From Plutella xylostella (lineage: Eukaryota; Arthropoda; Insecta; Lepidoptera; Plutellidae), in assembly GCF_932276165.1 (NCBI RefSeq), contig NC_063991.1, positions 983,001 to 1,047,000 on the forward strand: a DNA stretch of 64,000 nucleotides, given 5' to 3'. The notes beneath the pieces were generated by a model. The model made no database searches and was not told the origin of the DNA. It saw nothing but the letters and a program-made list of their open reading frames with translations. This document shows, one piece after another, positions 42,588 to 53,700 of the stretch; the stretch's first letter is position 1, and every line of letters begins with the position of its first letter. The translations under genes were made by a program, and so were the position numbers.

Positions 42588-43591
42588 CAGTATTGTGCAA
42601 ATTAATGTGAACACAAGTAAAAACTTGAAAAAAATACATTTATTAGTTCTAGAATAAAAAAAACCAGAGATATATTAATACAATTTAAGTTGTTTTAATA
42701 CAAAATGTGTCCTCCCTGGCTTTTATAACTTCTTTAACACGTTTTGGCATAGAATCGACAAGGTTTTAACAATTTTCTGATATTTACTGGTCTAAAAAAC
42801 TTGTATGAATTACAGCCTCAATCATTTTAGTTTTTGTTGTGCAATGCGTTTTACAAAGTCTAACTTTCACGATGGCCCACTTATTTTCAATGGGATTAAG
42901 TGCCGGTGAGTTCTTTGGCCATCCAAAGGCATAATATGTTGTTGTCCTTGAAATATTTAAGGATAATCTTGGACACGTGGAATGGAGCCGAATTTTGTTG
43001 AAAAACTTATTGACCGTTATCATCAAATTTTCTTAGTTCAACTTCTAATCTCCGTTCTAGCAAGTCACTGTATTTTATGCAGCCCATCATCCCTTCGATG
43101 GGCACAAGTCATCCGGTACCCATATAAGAAAAACAGCCCCAAACTGAGAAAAGTTGATGCTAACGGTCAATAAGTTTTTCAACAAAATTCGGCTCCATTC
43201 CACGTGTCCAAGATTATGCTGAAATATTTCAAGGACAACAAGATATCATGCCTTTAGATGGCCAGAGAACTCATCGGCACTTAATCCCATTGAAAATAAG
43301 TGGGCCATCGTGAAAGTTTGACTTCGTAAAACGGATTGCACAAGAAAAACTAAAATGATTGAGGCTGTAATCCATACAAGTTTTTTAGACCAGTAAATAT
43401 CAGAAAACTGTTAAAATCATGTCGATTCTATGCCAAAACGTTTTGAAGAAGTTATAAAAGCCAAGGAAGACACATTTTGTATTAAAACAACTTAAATTGT
43501 ATTAATATATCTCTGGTTTTTTTATTCTAGAACTAATAAATGTATTTTTTTCAAATTTTCACTCATGTTCACATTAATTTGCACAATACTG
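42588..43591. mobile_element. Foldback Tc1/mariner element (two transposase fragments in inverted orientation)
   Basis: Flanked by TA; both ends read CAGTATTGTGCAAATTAATG. The two arms (42588-43027 and 43154-43591, about 440 bp each) are inverted copies of the 3' part of a Tc1 transposase gene: FGWPKNSPALNPIENKW and the KVRL block are readable on the minus strand in the left arm and, with damage, on plus in the right. The 126-bp spacer is also transposase-derived. The arms differ by several percent. It would fold into a very long hairpin. Confidence 0.82.
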
Positions 43592-43593
43592 TA

Positions 43594-44290
43594 GCTATTT
43601 AATAAATATTTTAAACCATGAACTATTCCTGAATTTATATTTTCAAGATTCAACTGTCTTCAAAATATTTCAAAACTTTTTTGTTGTTGTTTGTTGACTT
43701 TTGTTGTGACTTTTTAAATGTAATCTATAGTCTGTGGAAAATAAAACACAGGTTCTGTGCGTATCGTTAAAGGGTTTATTCTGAGCATTAGATATAGTGA
43801 CGTTGAAGCAAAAAGTATTCATTTTCTTCATTAGATAGATTGTCGAAAACTATAAAAGTTTACGTTATCTTGAGTAAATAGCCTTTGGTACGGGCTGTAA
43901 AATTCACGAAAACGAAAAATGTTTTCTTTTGCTCTGCATACATTATCTGTAAAAAATTGATAGTTCCGCTTGAGGAGAAAGAACAGAAAGAGCCCCCCTT
44001 ATCCGAACGGAGAGTAGTTTGTAAAAATTGGCGTTCATCAGAAATTTTTATAGTTTTACGATGAATAAAAATATTTTGACTTTGACTTTGAGGCGCCATT
44101 TAGTATGCGAGAAAACGAGAACGTTTACAGTTTATGCAAACTATGAACTTCTTGTACTAGGCCCATGGAATTATTAAGTAGGTACTTACGTACGAAGTAG
44201 GTACATAATAATTATTACTTCCGTGACTAGGCCTAATGCCTACCTTGCAACCTTGCAAGGGATTTCATACGAAAGAGCGAATATTATCAG
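43594..44290. other. Spacer; nothing recognised
   Basis: AT-rich DNA between the foldback element and the next MITE. Text near 43840-44110 (GGCGCCATTTAGTATGCGAG) resembles 37060-37090 and 40110-40160 and may be an old shared repeat. Confidence 0.35.
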
Positions 44291-44292
44291 AG

Positions 44293-44453
44293 CCCTTAGC
44301 ATGAATTTTCATCGTGAACGTGAAGTAAAATTGATGAATTTTGGAGGAAAATTTTAGTTCGGCTACCGACCGCCAGGGGCGCTGTTCATGTTTTCATACA
44401 AAATTACTCCATGAATTCTACTTCAAGTTCACGATGAAAATTCGTGCTAAGGG
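44293..44453. mobile_element. MITE with ends CCCTTAGCATGAATTTTCAT
   Basis: Left CCCTTAGCATGAATTTTCAT then CGTGAACGTGAAGTA; right TACTTCAAGTTCACGATGAA then AATTCGTGCTAAGGG. About 35-bp arms, 161 bp in all. Confidence 0.65.
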
Positions 44454-45101
44454 GTCAGAATCGGACGGATTCAATCCATCGTAAGTAGCATCTTAGCAAT
44501 AAAATTATGAGGAAATTAAACATGTTTTTTATATGTACAAAATTTATTCTGACAGTAAATTACAAAATAATTACGTATGCATGTATTTGTGTACTTCTAG
44601 ATGTAATTTCAAGTACTTACAAAAACATAACCACGTCTGCATTTCAGTTGAGTAAAACTCAACTGAAACTCAAGGTTTTGTTACTATAGACGTTAATATT
44701 TTTTCATGTAGAAAGTAATGTACTTATACTGTGACAATTACGTTAAACTCCTGTTTTTTATATTCCAATGGTTGAGAATATAAAATAATTATTGAAAATA
44801 AAGTGAATCTTAAATCTAAGTACAATTTCATATAAAAAAATAAGGAGATCAAACTTCAAAACATAAAGACAAGTATATAGTCACATTTTAAAATTTTGGA
44901 AGAAAACATATTTACAATCAAGTAAAAAATAAATGTATCAAGCCAACATGTATATTTTTTGTAAAAGGATATATTTGTGCTAGCAATTTCCTAAAGTAGG
45001 TATGTGATGTGATGTATGTAGGTATTATTGTAAAATAGACAAGCTAAAATTACCACTTACTATCAAAATCGGTTACACTAACCTTAAACCTATATGAATC
45101 T

Positions 45102-45343
45102 AAAGGAGTCTACACACCAAACCCGCCGACACAGCCCGGCGGCTTGGTGTCGGCGACCCAAACCCGCCAACCCGCCAACATGTGTCATGGGGCTGTGTCG
45201 GTGAGTGTCGGCGGCAAGAAATCAGTACAACTTTTTTAGTACTTGCACGCGCGGGTACGAGTCGCCGACATGATTCTTGAAACAAAGTCGCCGACACCAA
45301 GCCGCCGGGCTGTGTCGGCGGGTTTGGTGTGTAGAGTCCTTAT
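45102..45343. mobile_element. GC-rich MITE with ~55-bp terminal inverted repeats
   Basis: Left AAGGAGTCTACACACCAAAC then CCGCCGACACAGCCCGGCGG; right is its inverse (CCGCCGGGCTGTGTCGGCGG, TTTGGTGTGTAGAGTCCTT). It stands out in an AT-rich spacer; ATGAAT occurs at both flanks. Confidence 0.68.
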
Positions 45344-45699
45344 GAATGCATTGAATATTGGCCATTCATAAACAAAAATAGTAAGGAAAAAAGATTTTAT
45401 ACAAAAATATGAATTTGATTTCCAAACAGTATCGTTCAAAATATACATTTCATTTGACAAAATGATGAATTTAATTCAGAAATATTCACTTTCTTTTTCA
45501 AAAAAATACATAAGGCACTTTGTAGAATATTCTAAAAACATTTATTATGAAACCACAGTTAGATTAAGAATAAAAGAACATTCGAATAATAACAACAACA
45601 GTTTAGCCCTTAACTATATTACCAAAAAAGGTTTACACCAGGTTTAAATCGTGTTTAACACGGTATTTGACAGATTTTTGATTTGACGAACAATATAGA

Positions 45700-45830
45700 A
45701 TCGAATGCGAGTGCGACTAGTGTCAACTTGACAGCACTTTCGAACACTTTTTACCTATCGAATTGACAGTTGTCGCACTCGCATTCCATTCTATACGTTA
45801 GCTCTGTTTTTCGTGATCGCCCTGCTGAAC
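45700..45830. repeat. Short inverted repeat, shared with a vWA intron
   Basis: CGAGTGCGACTAGTGTCAAC against GACAGTTGTCGCACTCG, followed by ATACGTTAGCTCTGTTTTT. A half copy at 12868-12930 shares TTGACAGCACTTTCGAA and GTACGTTAGCTCTGTTTT. Confidence 0.5.
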
Positions 45831-46259
45831 AGAATTCGACAATGCTAGATATGCCTTTTACATGCCTCTATTAATCTAGTTTTTAGTGCTAAGACCATCA
45901 ATATTTCTTTCTAACCCTTCTGCCTTCTTCACACTTTTCAATACTAAGATGCACGAAAGCAGCCACCTCGAGTGACGTATCACCTGTTTATCACGCTATT
46001 CTGACTGACTATTTCACCACAGTGACAAAGCCTAGTCTAGCTATGATGTTTGTCACCGACACCCTATGGAGAACAATTTTAATCCCTCAATTAGTGTTTA
46101 ATACAGATAATAATTAATCAATCCGTAATATTTCAACACTGCACGGTATGGACTGTTCCGGTTACCTTTCATCTATCATTTTTCCAAACGAAAAACAACG
46201 AGAAAGACATTCTTTTTACAGTCAATTCATACCATAAAGTATGAAAAATATACTTGATA

Positions 46260-46640
46260 AGAGCGCCATCTAGCGCTTCTAAAACTCTTAAACATTTTAC
46301 TCTGTGCCAAACACAATATCGTACAACTTAACAACGCCATCTATCTATCTAGGCATAAAATATAACATCTCGGAAAAGTTAAAAAGGCGCCATCTAGGCG
46401 TCGACAACGGCCTTTCTTCAGCAGATGATAACTTCTGTTGCTTAACAACGCCATCTAGGCGTAAAAAAAAATCTCGGAAAAGTTAAAAAGGCGCTTTCTA
46501 GGCGTCAACAACGGCACTGCTTGGTGTTTTTAAATGACATTTCTTCAAGAAGAAAATTACTTCTGATGCTTAACAACGCCATCTAGGCGTAAAATATAAA
46601 ATCTCGGAAAATATAAAAAGGCGCCATCTAGGCGTCGGCG
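46260..46640 (-). repeat. Tandem array made from the gene's 3' end
   Basis: Three to four units of about 105-130 bp with GCGCCATCTAGGCGTC, then ATCTCGGAAAAGTTAAAAAG and TTAACAACGCCATCTAGGCG. The units include degenerate versions of the last coding bases and 3' UTR of the ankyrin gene (TTTCTTCAAGAAG near 46540, and TTTCTTCAGCAGATGATAAC near 46412, against the genuine one near 46670). The end of the terminal exon has therefore been copied repeatedly into its own 3' flank. Confidence 0.7.
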
Positions 46641-46659
46641 GCGGAACTAGTTGGTGTTT

Positions 46660-49600
46660 CTAACGGCATTTCTTCAAGAAGTTGAGCACTTCCTGCGGGT
46701 AGTTCTGTCTGGTTGTCGACTTGGTGGCGCTGCGAGCGTATTCTAGCGGCGTCACAGAACTGAAACAAAGAAGAACCAGTTGAAAATCGCCGTTTTCCTA
46801 AGGATATTAAAATTTCGGCTATTCTACTTTCTCGATCTTTGACGATTTAATGTAGTTCAGTGTGCGAATCACAAGTGCTTTCAACTCAAGTCGTTACCTT
46901 AATTCGATAGCAATACATTCATATGTCATTTCGATCAGCGCCCCTGTCGGTAACGAAAAAACTAATAAAACGCATACAAATTCCAGTGATTTTTCTATCG
47001 AATTCGTATTGACTTAAGTCGACACAACACAGGTGATCGCAGCTTTGCTGCTGCTACACGGGTAAGTTATCGACGTAAACAAACGTTAACGATTTAAACT
47101 TAACCAATATACAAAGGCAGACTTATCGCTCAAACGCTCTCTTCCAGTCAACCCTGAATAGTCTCATTACCTGCGGTTCTGTCTATGAGCGAGGCGCTTC
47201 CACTCGCTCCTGTCGGCGTGTTTGAACAGCGCCATGACGAGGGACAGCGCGCAGTGCACCGAGTTCACCGCCAGATGGCGCCCCGGCCGGGGGGCGAACC
47301 CGGGATAGATACAACGCCCAGTATGTTTGTTACTTCTTCACGTCAAAACGGCTAAACCGAGTATGTTTGTTACTTCTTCAGGTCAAAACGGCTGAACCGA
47401 TTTTAATGAAATTTGGTATGGAGTGAGCTGACACCCTAGATTGACACCTAAAGTCGGTTTTTTAATCTCAGATACTAAATTGACAGATTCTGAACGGTTC
47501 ATCAACAGTCGATAGTCCCGCGATTAAGTGACGTATCGTTCTATTCGCGGGACTGTCGATGAACCGTTTAGAATCTGTCAATTTAGTATCTGAGATTAAA
47601 AAACAGACTTTAGTATGGTTTTGCCACTATTTTCTCTAATTTCACATATAATATTTAGTTACCTGCGATTTTCATGAATTTTGGAATACTGTACCCTGAC
47701 ACCTTCTATTAATATCTAGGCTCCTTCCTACCATGGAATTCCCACGGGTATCTTACCTGCGATTCTGTTTGTGAGCGAGTCGCTTCCACTCGCTCCTGTC
47801 GGCGTGTTTGAACAGCGCCATGACGAGGGACAGCGCGCAGTGCACCGAGTTCACCGCTAGATGGCAGGCCGTGTCGCCGCCTTTTATGTCCTGGAAATGT
47901 GGGAAGGAAGATAAGAAATAAAAATATTCTTAGCGTGTCGGTGACAAACTCTTAGAACAAGGGTTTGTAACTGTCGTGGTGAGATTGGCTAGGATAGATT
48001 ATCTAGTCAGACCAGTGGTCATATAAGGGCGTTACAAATCTATGAAATAAAGTATACAAATCCTACTAAAATTATACCTAAACGTAAAAATTTGTAGGTA
48101 AGTTTCACGGGAAAACGGCTAGACTAATTTTCATGAAATTTGGCATGTAGGAAGCTTACTTCCTGCATAACAAATAGGCTAATTTTTATCCCAAAATTCC
48201 CACGGGAAATCTCACGGTAACAGCTAGTGTGTACACAACACACTAGCTGTTACCGTGAGATTTCCCCCGAGATACCCCCTTCCACAGATCCACGGTGTGG
48301 AGACAACTGAGCGAAGAGCTGTGCGCCTTGCACGCCACGTGGAGAGCCGTGTAGCCCCCTAAAGGCCTAGCACGGGGCGCAAGACGCGACCAAAAAAAAT
48401 ACAAAAAAAATAGCGTCGCATCAAGCGGCCTCGAGAGCGAGCGCGACGGAATTAATCTGTCACCCCTTGATGTGCGCGTTTTGTGCCCGTGCTAGGCCTT
48501 CTGGGCTAGTAGCACGGGGCACATTTAAGACGTGACATAAGTGTTGCGCAGTCTCAAGAGCGAGCGCGACGGAGAACTTTTGTCACGTCTTAAATGCGCC
48601 CTATGCTAGCCCTGGAGATACGTATAAATGACATGACAGTACATACCCCCTTCCACAGATCAGCGCCCCCGTGCGCAATGAGCACATGAACGGTGTGGAG
48701 ACAACTTAGCGATGCGCTGTGGGTCTTGCACGCCACATGGAGAGCTGTGTAGCCTGGAAATATAAGAAGTAATTACATATTTGTCTAGTCCTAGTAGTGC
48801 CTCTATGCACTCCACAGCATTTGAAAAGAACAATAGGGAATGCCTAGTCAGAGGCATTCGGTTTGAAAACATCTGACAGTCGGGTTGCCCACTACCCGAC
48901 AACTCTCTCAGCACAAGCTTGCTTGTGTTGGGGTCCACCAACCCGCACTAGGCCAGCGTGGTGGAAGGAGACCCGTGCCCCAGCAGTAAGTACGTGATGA
49001 GTCGTGTGATAAGTGATGTGATTATATGGAGTAAAATTGCCACATAAAACCAGGTAACTTTTATCATCAGGGGCTTGGTTTTAGGTGGATTCTTTACTAT
49101 CATGACAATCTTGTTTTAAGCGTGTCGGTGAAAAATGCTAGAGCTGGTTTAGGTTGTATCGATAGCGTCCCTGACTTTGTGCAAAACAACAGAATAGACT
49201 CTATTAGATAGCGCTGCTCACGTTGGGATAGAAATTTGAGCCCCTTTTTCATACAATAGCTAGCTCATCACTCATTATCCATCACACTAAAAGTTATTAG
49301 CTACTTACAGGAGTGTTTCTCTCTAAAAGTACTTATAGCGACCAATGATATGGAGATAGGACCTACCTTCAGCATTACAATGGTCCACGTCGAACAGCCT
49401 AACCCCTGGCTCCCTCACCAGCTCGCTCAGTACGTCGGAACAGGCGTCGCCACGCCGCGCGCACGCGCAGAGGAGGTTGTCGCCGCGGAGGTCCGTCTGG
49501 GGGAGGTGGGGGGAGATTAGAGGGGTGTATAAGAGCACATGGGGTATATAACGGGGTATATGTTGATTCATGATATTTAAAGTCCGTCTGATAGAGGTAG

Positions 49601-50719
49601 GGGGGAGATTGGGTTAAGACAAAGAAAAAAAAATCTTACAATATTTTAGATAGTACTCTTTGTTTGGAAAAGGGCAGTGAGGGTAGGGTAGTGTTTGTTA
49701 CTCTTTCGGGTTAACGGCTGAAGTTTTTTTACATACCTAAATATTTATTTAGTAAGCTGACACGATAAATTACAAATATGCTACTTTTTATCCCGGAATT
49801 TTCACAAGAAAAGGAAGTGAAACTTTCAGAAATAAGTTCCATCTAATAGACATGAGACTGCTTGTAGTGAAACAACTTGGAAGCAAACAGTGTCGCAACA
49901 CAACTTCTTGTCATTACTTACACAAATTTGCATCTGAAAGCTAGCATAGGTATCTTACCTGCTGGAACACACAAGATTTGCCATCCATATTTTTAACCGC
50001 TGCCGCCGCCCTCACGCACTGCACCAAAGAGCGCGCCAGAACGGGGCGCCGCGGGCAGCGAAGCACGGCAGCCGAGAGAAGATTGTGACCTGGGGAGCAG
50101 AATACAACATGGCTATAATAATGTGTGGGTAATAACCTCTCACATACGGCCATCAGACCCCAGGCTAGCAGAGGCTGTAATATGGGCATTGGACTGCTGT
50201 TATATCTACACAAATACGTACAATATCTAAAGCTGCGATCTGCCCTGTATTATGTATGATAGATATCCATCGTTGGGCTTTCGTTGTTCGTTGGGCCGGT
50301 CTGTACGCAGCTTAAGACCCAGTACAAATATCTGCTCCAGAAAGGAATAGAACCCGGTACCTTCGGCATAGTAGTCTGACTACCGTAGACACGTAGTCGG
50401 TAGTGGCTGGATAAAGAAGGCCGTGGACAGAGTGTTGTGGAGCTCATTGGGAGAGGCCTATGTCCAGCAGTGGACGACTGCGGGCTAATAATGATGATGA
50501 TATTATCAGAAATACATGTAGGTACACGAAACAAGGATCCTACCAGTAATGGAATTTTACTTTATACTAGCTGTTCCCGCGCGCTTCGCTTCGCCTTAAA
50601 GAGTTTTCCCGTGGGAATTCCGGGATAAAAAGTAGCCTATGTTCTTTCCCAGGGTCTAGACCGTATGTATACCAAATTTCAATTTCAAATCCGTTCAGTA
50701 GTTTTGGCGTGAAAGAGTA

Positions 50720-50762
<43 letters not shown>

Positions 50763-53700
50763 CAGTTACTTTCGCATTTATAATATTAGTTAGGATGTAG
50801 CTTGTCCCTTCATCATCAGGGATCGCTATTTTAAAAACTCCGCCTATATACTTTTAGGCGCAGGCCACCGTACATGAAAATAACATCTACCAGTTATAGA
50901 GTAAATATAGTTTACATTCGTCCGGCGCACCCTCAGCAATCAGAGTGTCAACTAACCTGACTGGCTAAACCTTTCACTACGATGACAAACCCTAGTCTAG
51001 ATCTAGTCTAATGTTTATCACAAACAAGATAAGAAGATATTTAATTAATTACCAGAGAGAAAGGTGACAGAAGAGTGATAGAAAAAGATCAATGCATGCA
51101 TACCACAAAAAAATAAACCCGTTTCAAATGAATGCATCATAAAATATGGTATATCTGTGGCTAGTTTTTTGTGATAAGACTGTTTAATATGTAAATCTGA
51201 TTATGAAAATCAGCAGAGGTAATTAATTATCTTTAATTACTAGCTGTTCCTGCGAGCTTCGCTTCGCCTTAAAAAGTTTTCCCGTGGGAATTCCGGGATA
51301 AAAAGACCTAGACCATATGTATACCAAATTTCATTCAAATCCGTTTAGTAGTTTTGGCGTGAAAGAGTAACAGACAGACAGACAGACACAGTTACTTTCG
51401 CATTTATAATATTAGTCAGGATATATAATATATATATATACATATCCTATATATATATATATATATCGTGTCGTGGCTATGTACATTATAAAAGTGTATT
51501 TGTATGTGTGCGTAGTACAGAATTACTATCTTTAAATAGGTATAACATACAAATACTTCCTACTACAGTGTTTAATTAAGGAAAATTGCCATTGAAACCC
51601 CATGTAGTACGCGTGTTAAACAATTATTTTCGTAATGTAACAACGTAATACACGCATCATTAAGTTAATTAAAACTCATGTTAAACTACAGACTGTGCTG
51701 ATAAGTGGATTTTTAAACTAAAAGCTGACGTTTTACAAACATGAATAGTAACGAACCAAAGACTTAAATTAACAATATACTTAGGTACTACGAACAAGAT
51801 GTCACATACAAAAACAAAGCTAAAACTGTCAGCATATTTTGTTCACTGACAAACCGTTTTAAAAAACGACAGCAATATACGTATTCTCGGTGGATTCGCA
51901 GAAACCACTGCAGGTTGGTGTGGTGGGTTCAAATATCTAATATAGTATTATGCAAAATCTAATAGATTATTATGAATGTGAAAATTCCAAGCGGTATTGA
52001 AATTAACTTCTAGATTCTAGGTATTAGCCGGTTGTTTCTAAAAGGTGACCCTTTCTAAAAAAACGGTGCTGACGGCGATATTTATCCCAAGTAACAGACT
52101 TAAATCTACACACTGTGAAACACGTAGGACAACAAACCAGCCATCCGGAAGGAAAAACTATCAAGGATAATGAAAGATAAACTTATGTCATTCCAACCAC
52201 GTCACAGAATAACTCTGATCAAATGGCCTCTGAGCTATGACAGGTGACCGGTAATGGTCTAATGGCTGGATGAGGAAAGCTGAGGACATTAATCTGTTAT
52301 TTTGTCGTAATCTAATGTCGCCCGACCAGCCCGTTTATTTATAAGGATATAATAAGAACCTCTTTTTCATATTAGAATATTATTGATTTTCTTAGATAAG
52401 AAAGTCAATGCCATGTCATCATCATCATCACGACCCATCACGTCCCCACGGCTGGGGCACGGGTCTCCTTCCAATGAAGGAAGGTTTTGTAATAGTGCGG
52501 GTTGGTGGACCGAACTAATTAAAAACAAAAGCTCACTAGGAAAGTTAGGTCTTATTTGTCGAGACCTTACTTTTGCACTCAAACTCTATCTTGTTCGTTC
52601 ATTGCTTATCAAAGGTTATCTTAGGTAGTCAACGCTGATTTTATCGAGTATTCAATTCGAAAGTGATTTTATTTGATTGTAAATGTCTAGTTGGCTTTTT
52701 TTCATTGTTACTGTGTGCCTGAAATTCTTTCTTATTTTATCTGACTGAATCAAAATCAAAATATGTATTGCAACCAAGTGTACGATTTAGGGATCTAATC
52801 TATTCATCATCATCATCAGCCAATAATCATCCACTGCTGGACATAGGCCTCTCCCAAGGAGCGCCACAACACTCGGTCCTCGGCCTTCCTCATCCAACCA
52901 CTACCCGCCACCCGCCTAAGATCGTCAGTCCAGCGGGCAGGAGGGCGTCCCACGCTGCGTTTGCCTGTTCGTGGTCTCCACTCGAGAACTCGAGAATCTA
53001 TTCAGTCTTTCAATAACTAGGCTATACCTACACACAAACTTATAACACCCATTTTCATTGACTTGGCGTTAAAAATGCCATTAAATATTTATTTTGGCCG
53101 CGTCACTCGATCTTAAAAAAGATTTTAGGACGGTTTTTGTATGCTTTTTCCTTGAATTATAAATATAGCACATTTGGAGGTGAAAAATTCAATAATTCAT
53201 TGAATATTTTGCAATGGTCTTTGTTGCCAATAAATCCGAAATACTTTAGAATATTAAGTGCCTTCAGGTAATGCGGATTTGTTGACCCAGGTTCGATTCC
53301 CGGATAATACAGGGTGTTTCAAAAAGGTAGCAAGCCGAAAGTAGGTGATTCAAGTTGTCATTCTAAACAACTTTTATTCTACGACTCTTGACAATTTTCC
53401 ATAGAACATTTGAAAGAAAGAAACATTTATTTGACACACTGAACAATAGAAACAGAAAAAGAATACTACAAAAAATATATTAAAAAACAGAAAATAATAC
53501 AATACAAACAAACAAGGTTGCTGTTCAGAGCGTCAAAAAGGCACCAGTGGCCAGAGAGGCCACAGCGCTGGTTTTCAGCTGGCCCTTAGTGATATTGATA
53601 TGAGCCCATTTGATAGTAGAGTGTACTTTCAAAAGTTAAAAATAAGCCAAAACCAAAATTAGCCAATTTGCAAAGCCATTCTCTGGCCACTAAACAACAA

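Noticed and set aside
42982..43173. Separate small gene inside the foldback element
   Set aside because: It is the inverted transposase sequence read out of frame and through the spacer.
46304..46486. Open frame in the 3' array of the ankyrin gene
   Set aside because: Plus-strand reading of tandem repeat units; no independent support.
50720..50762. (CAGA)n array as a regulatory repeat or CRISPR-like array
   Set aside because: A simple microsatellite that belongs to the Lep1-like Helitron; no spacers.
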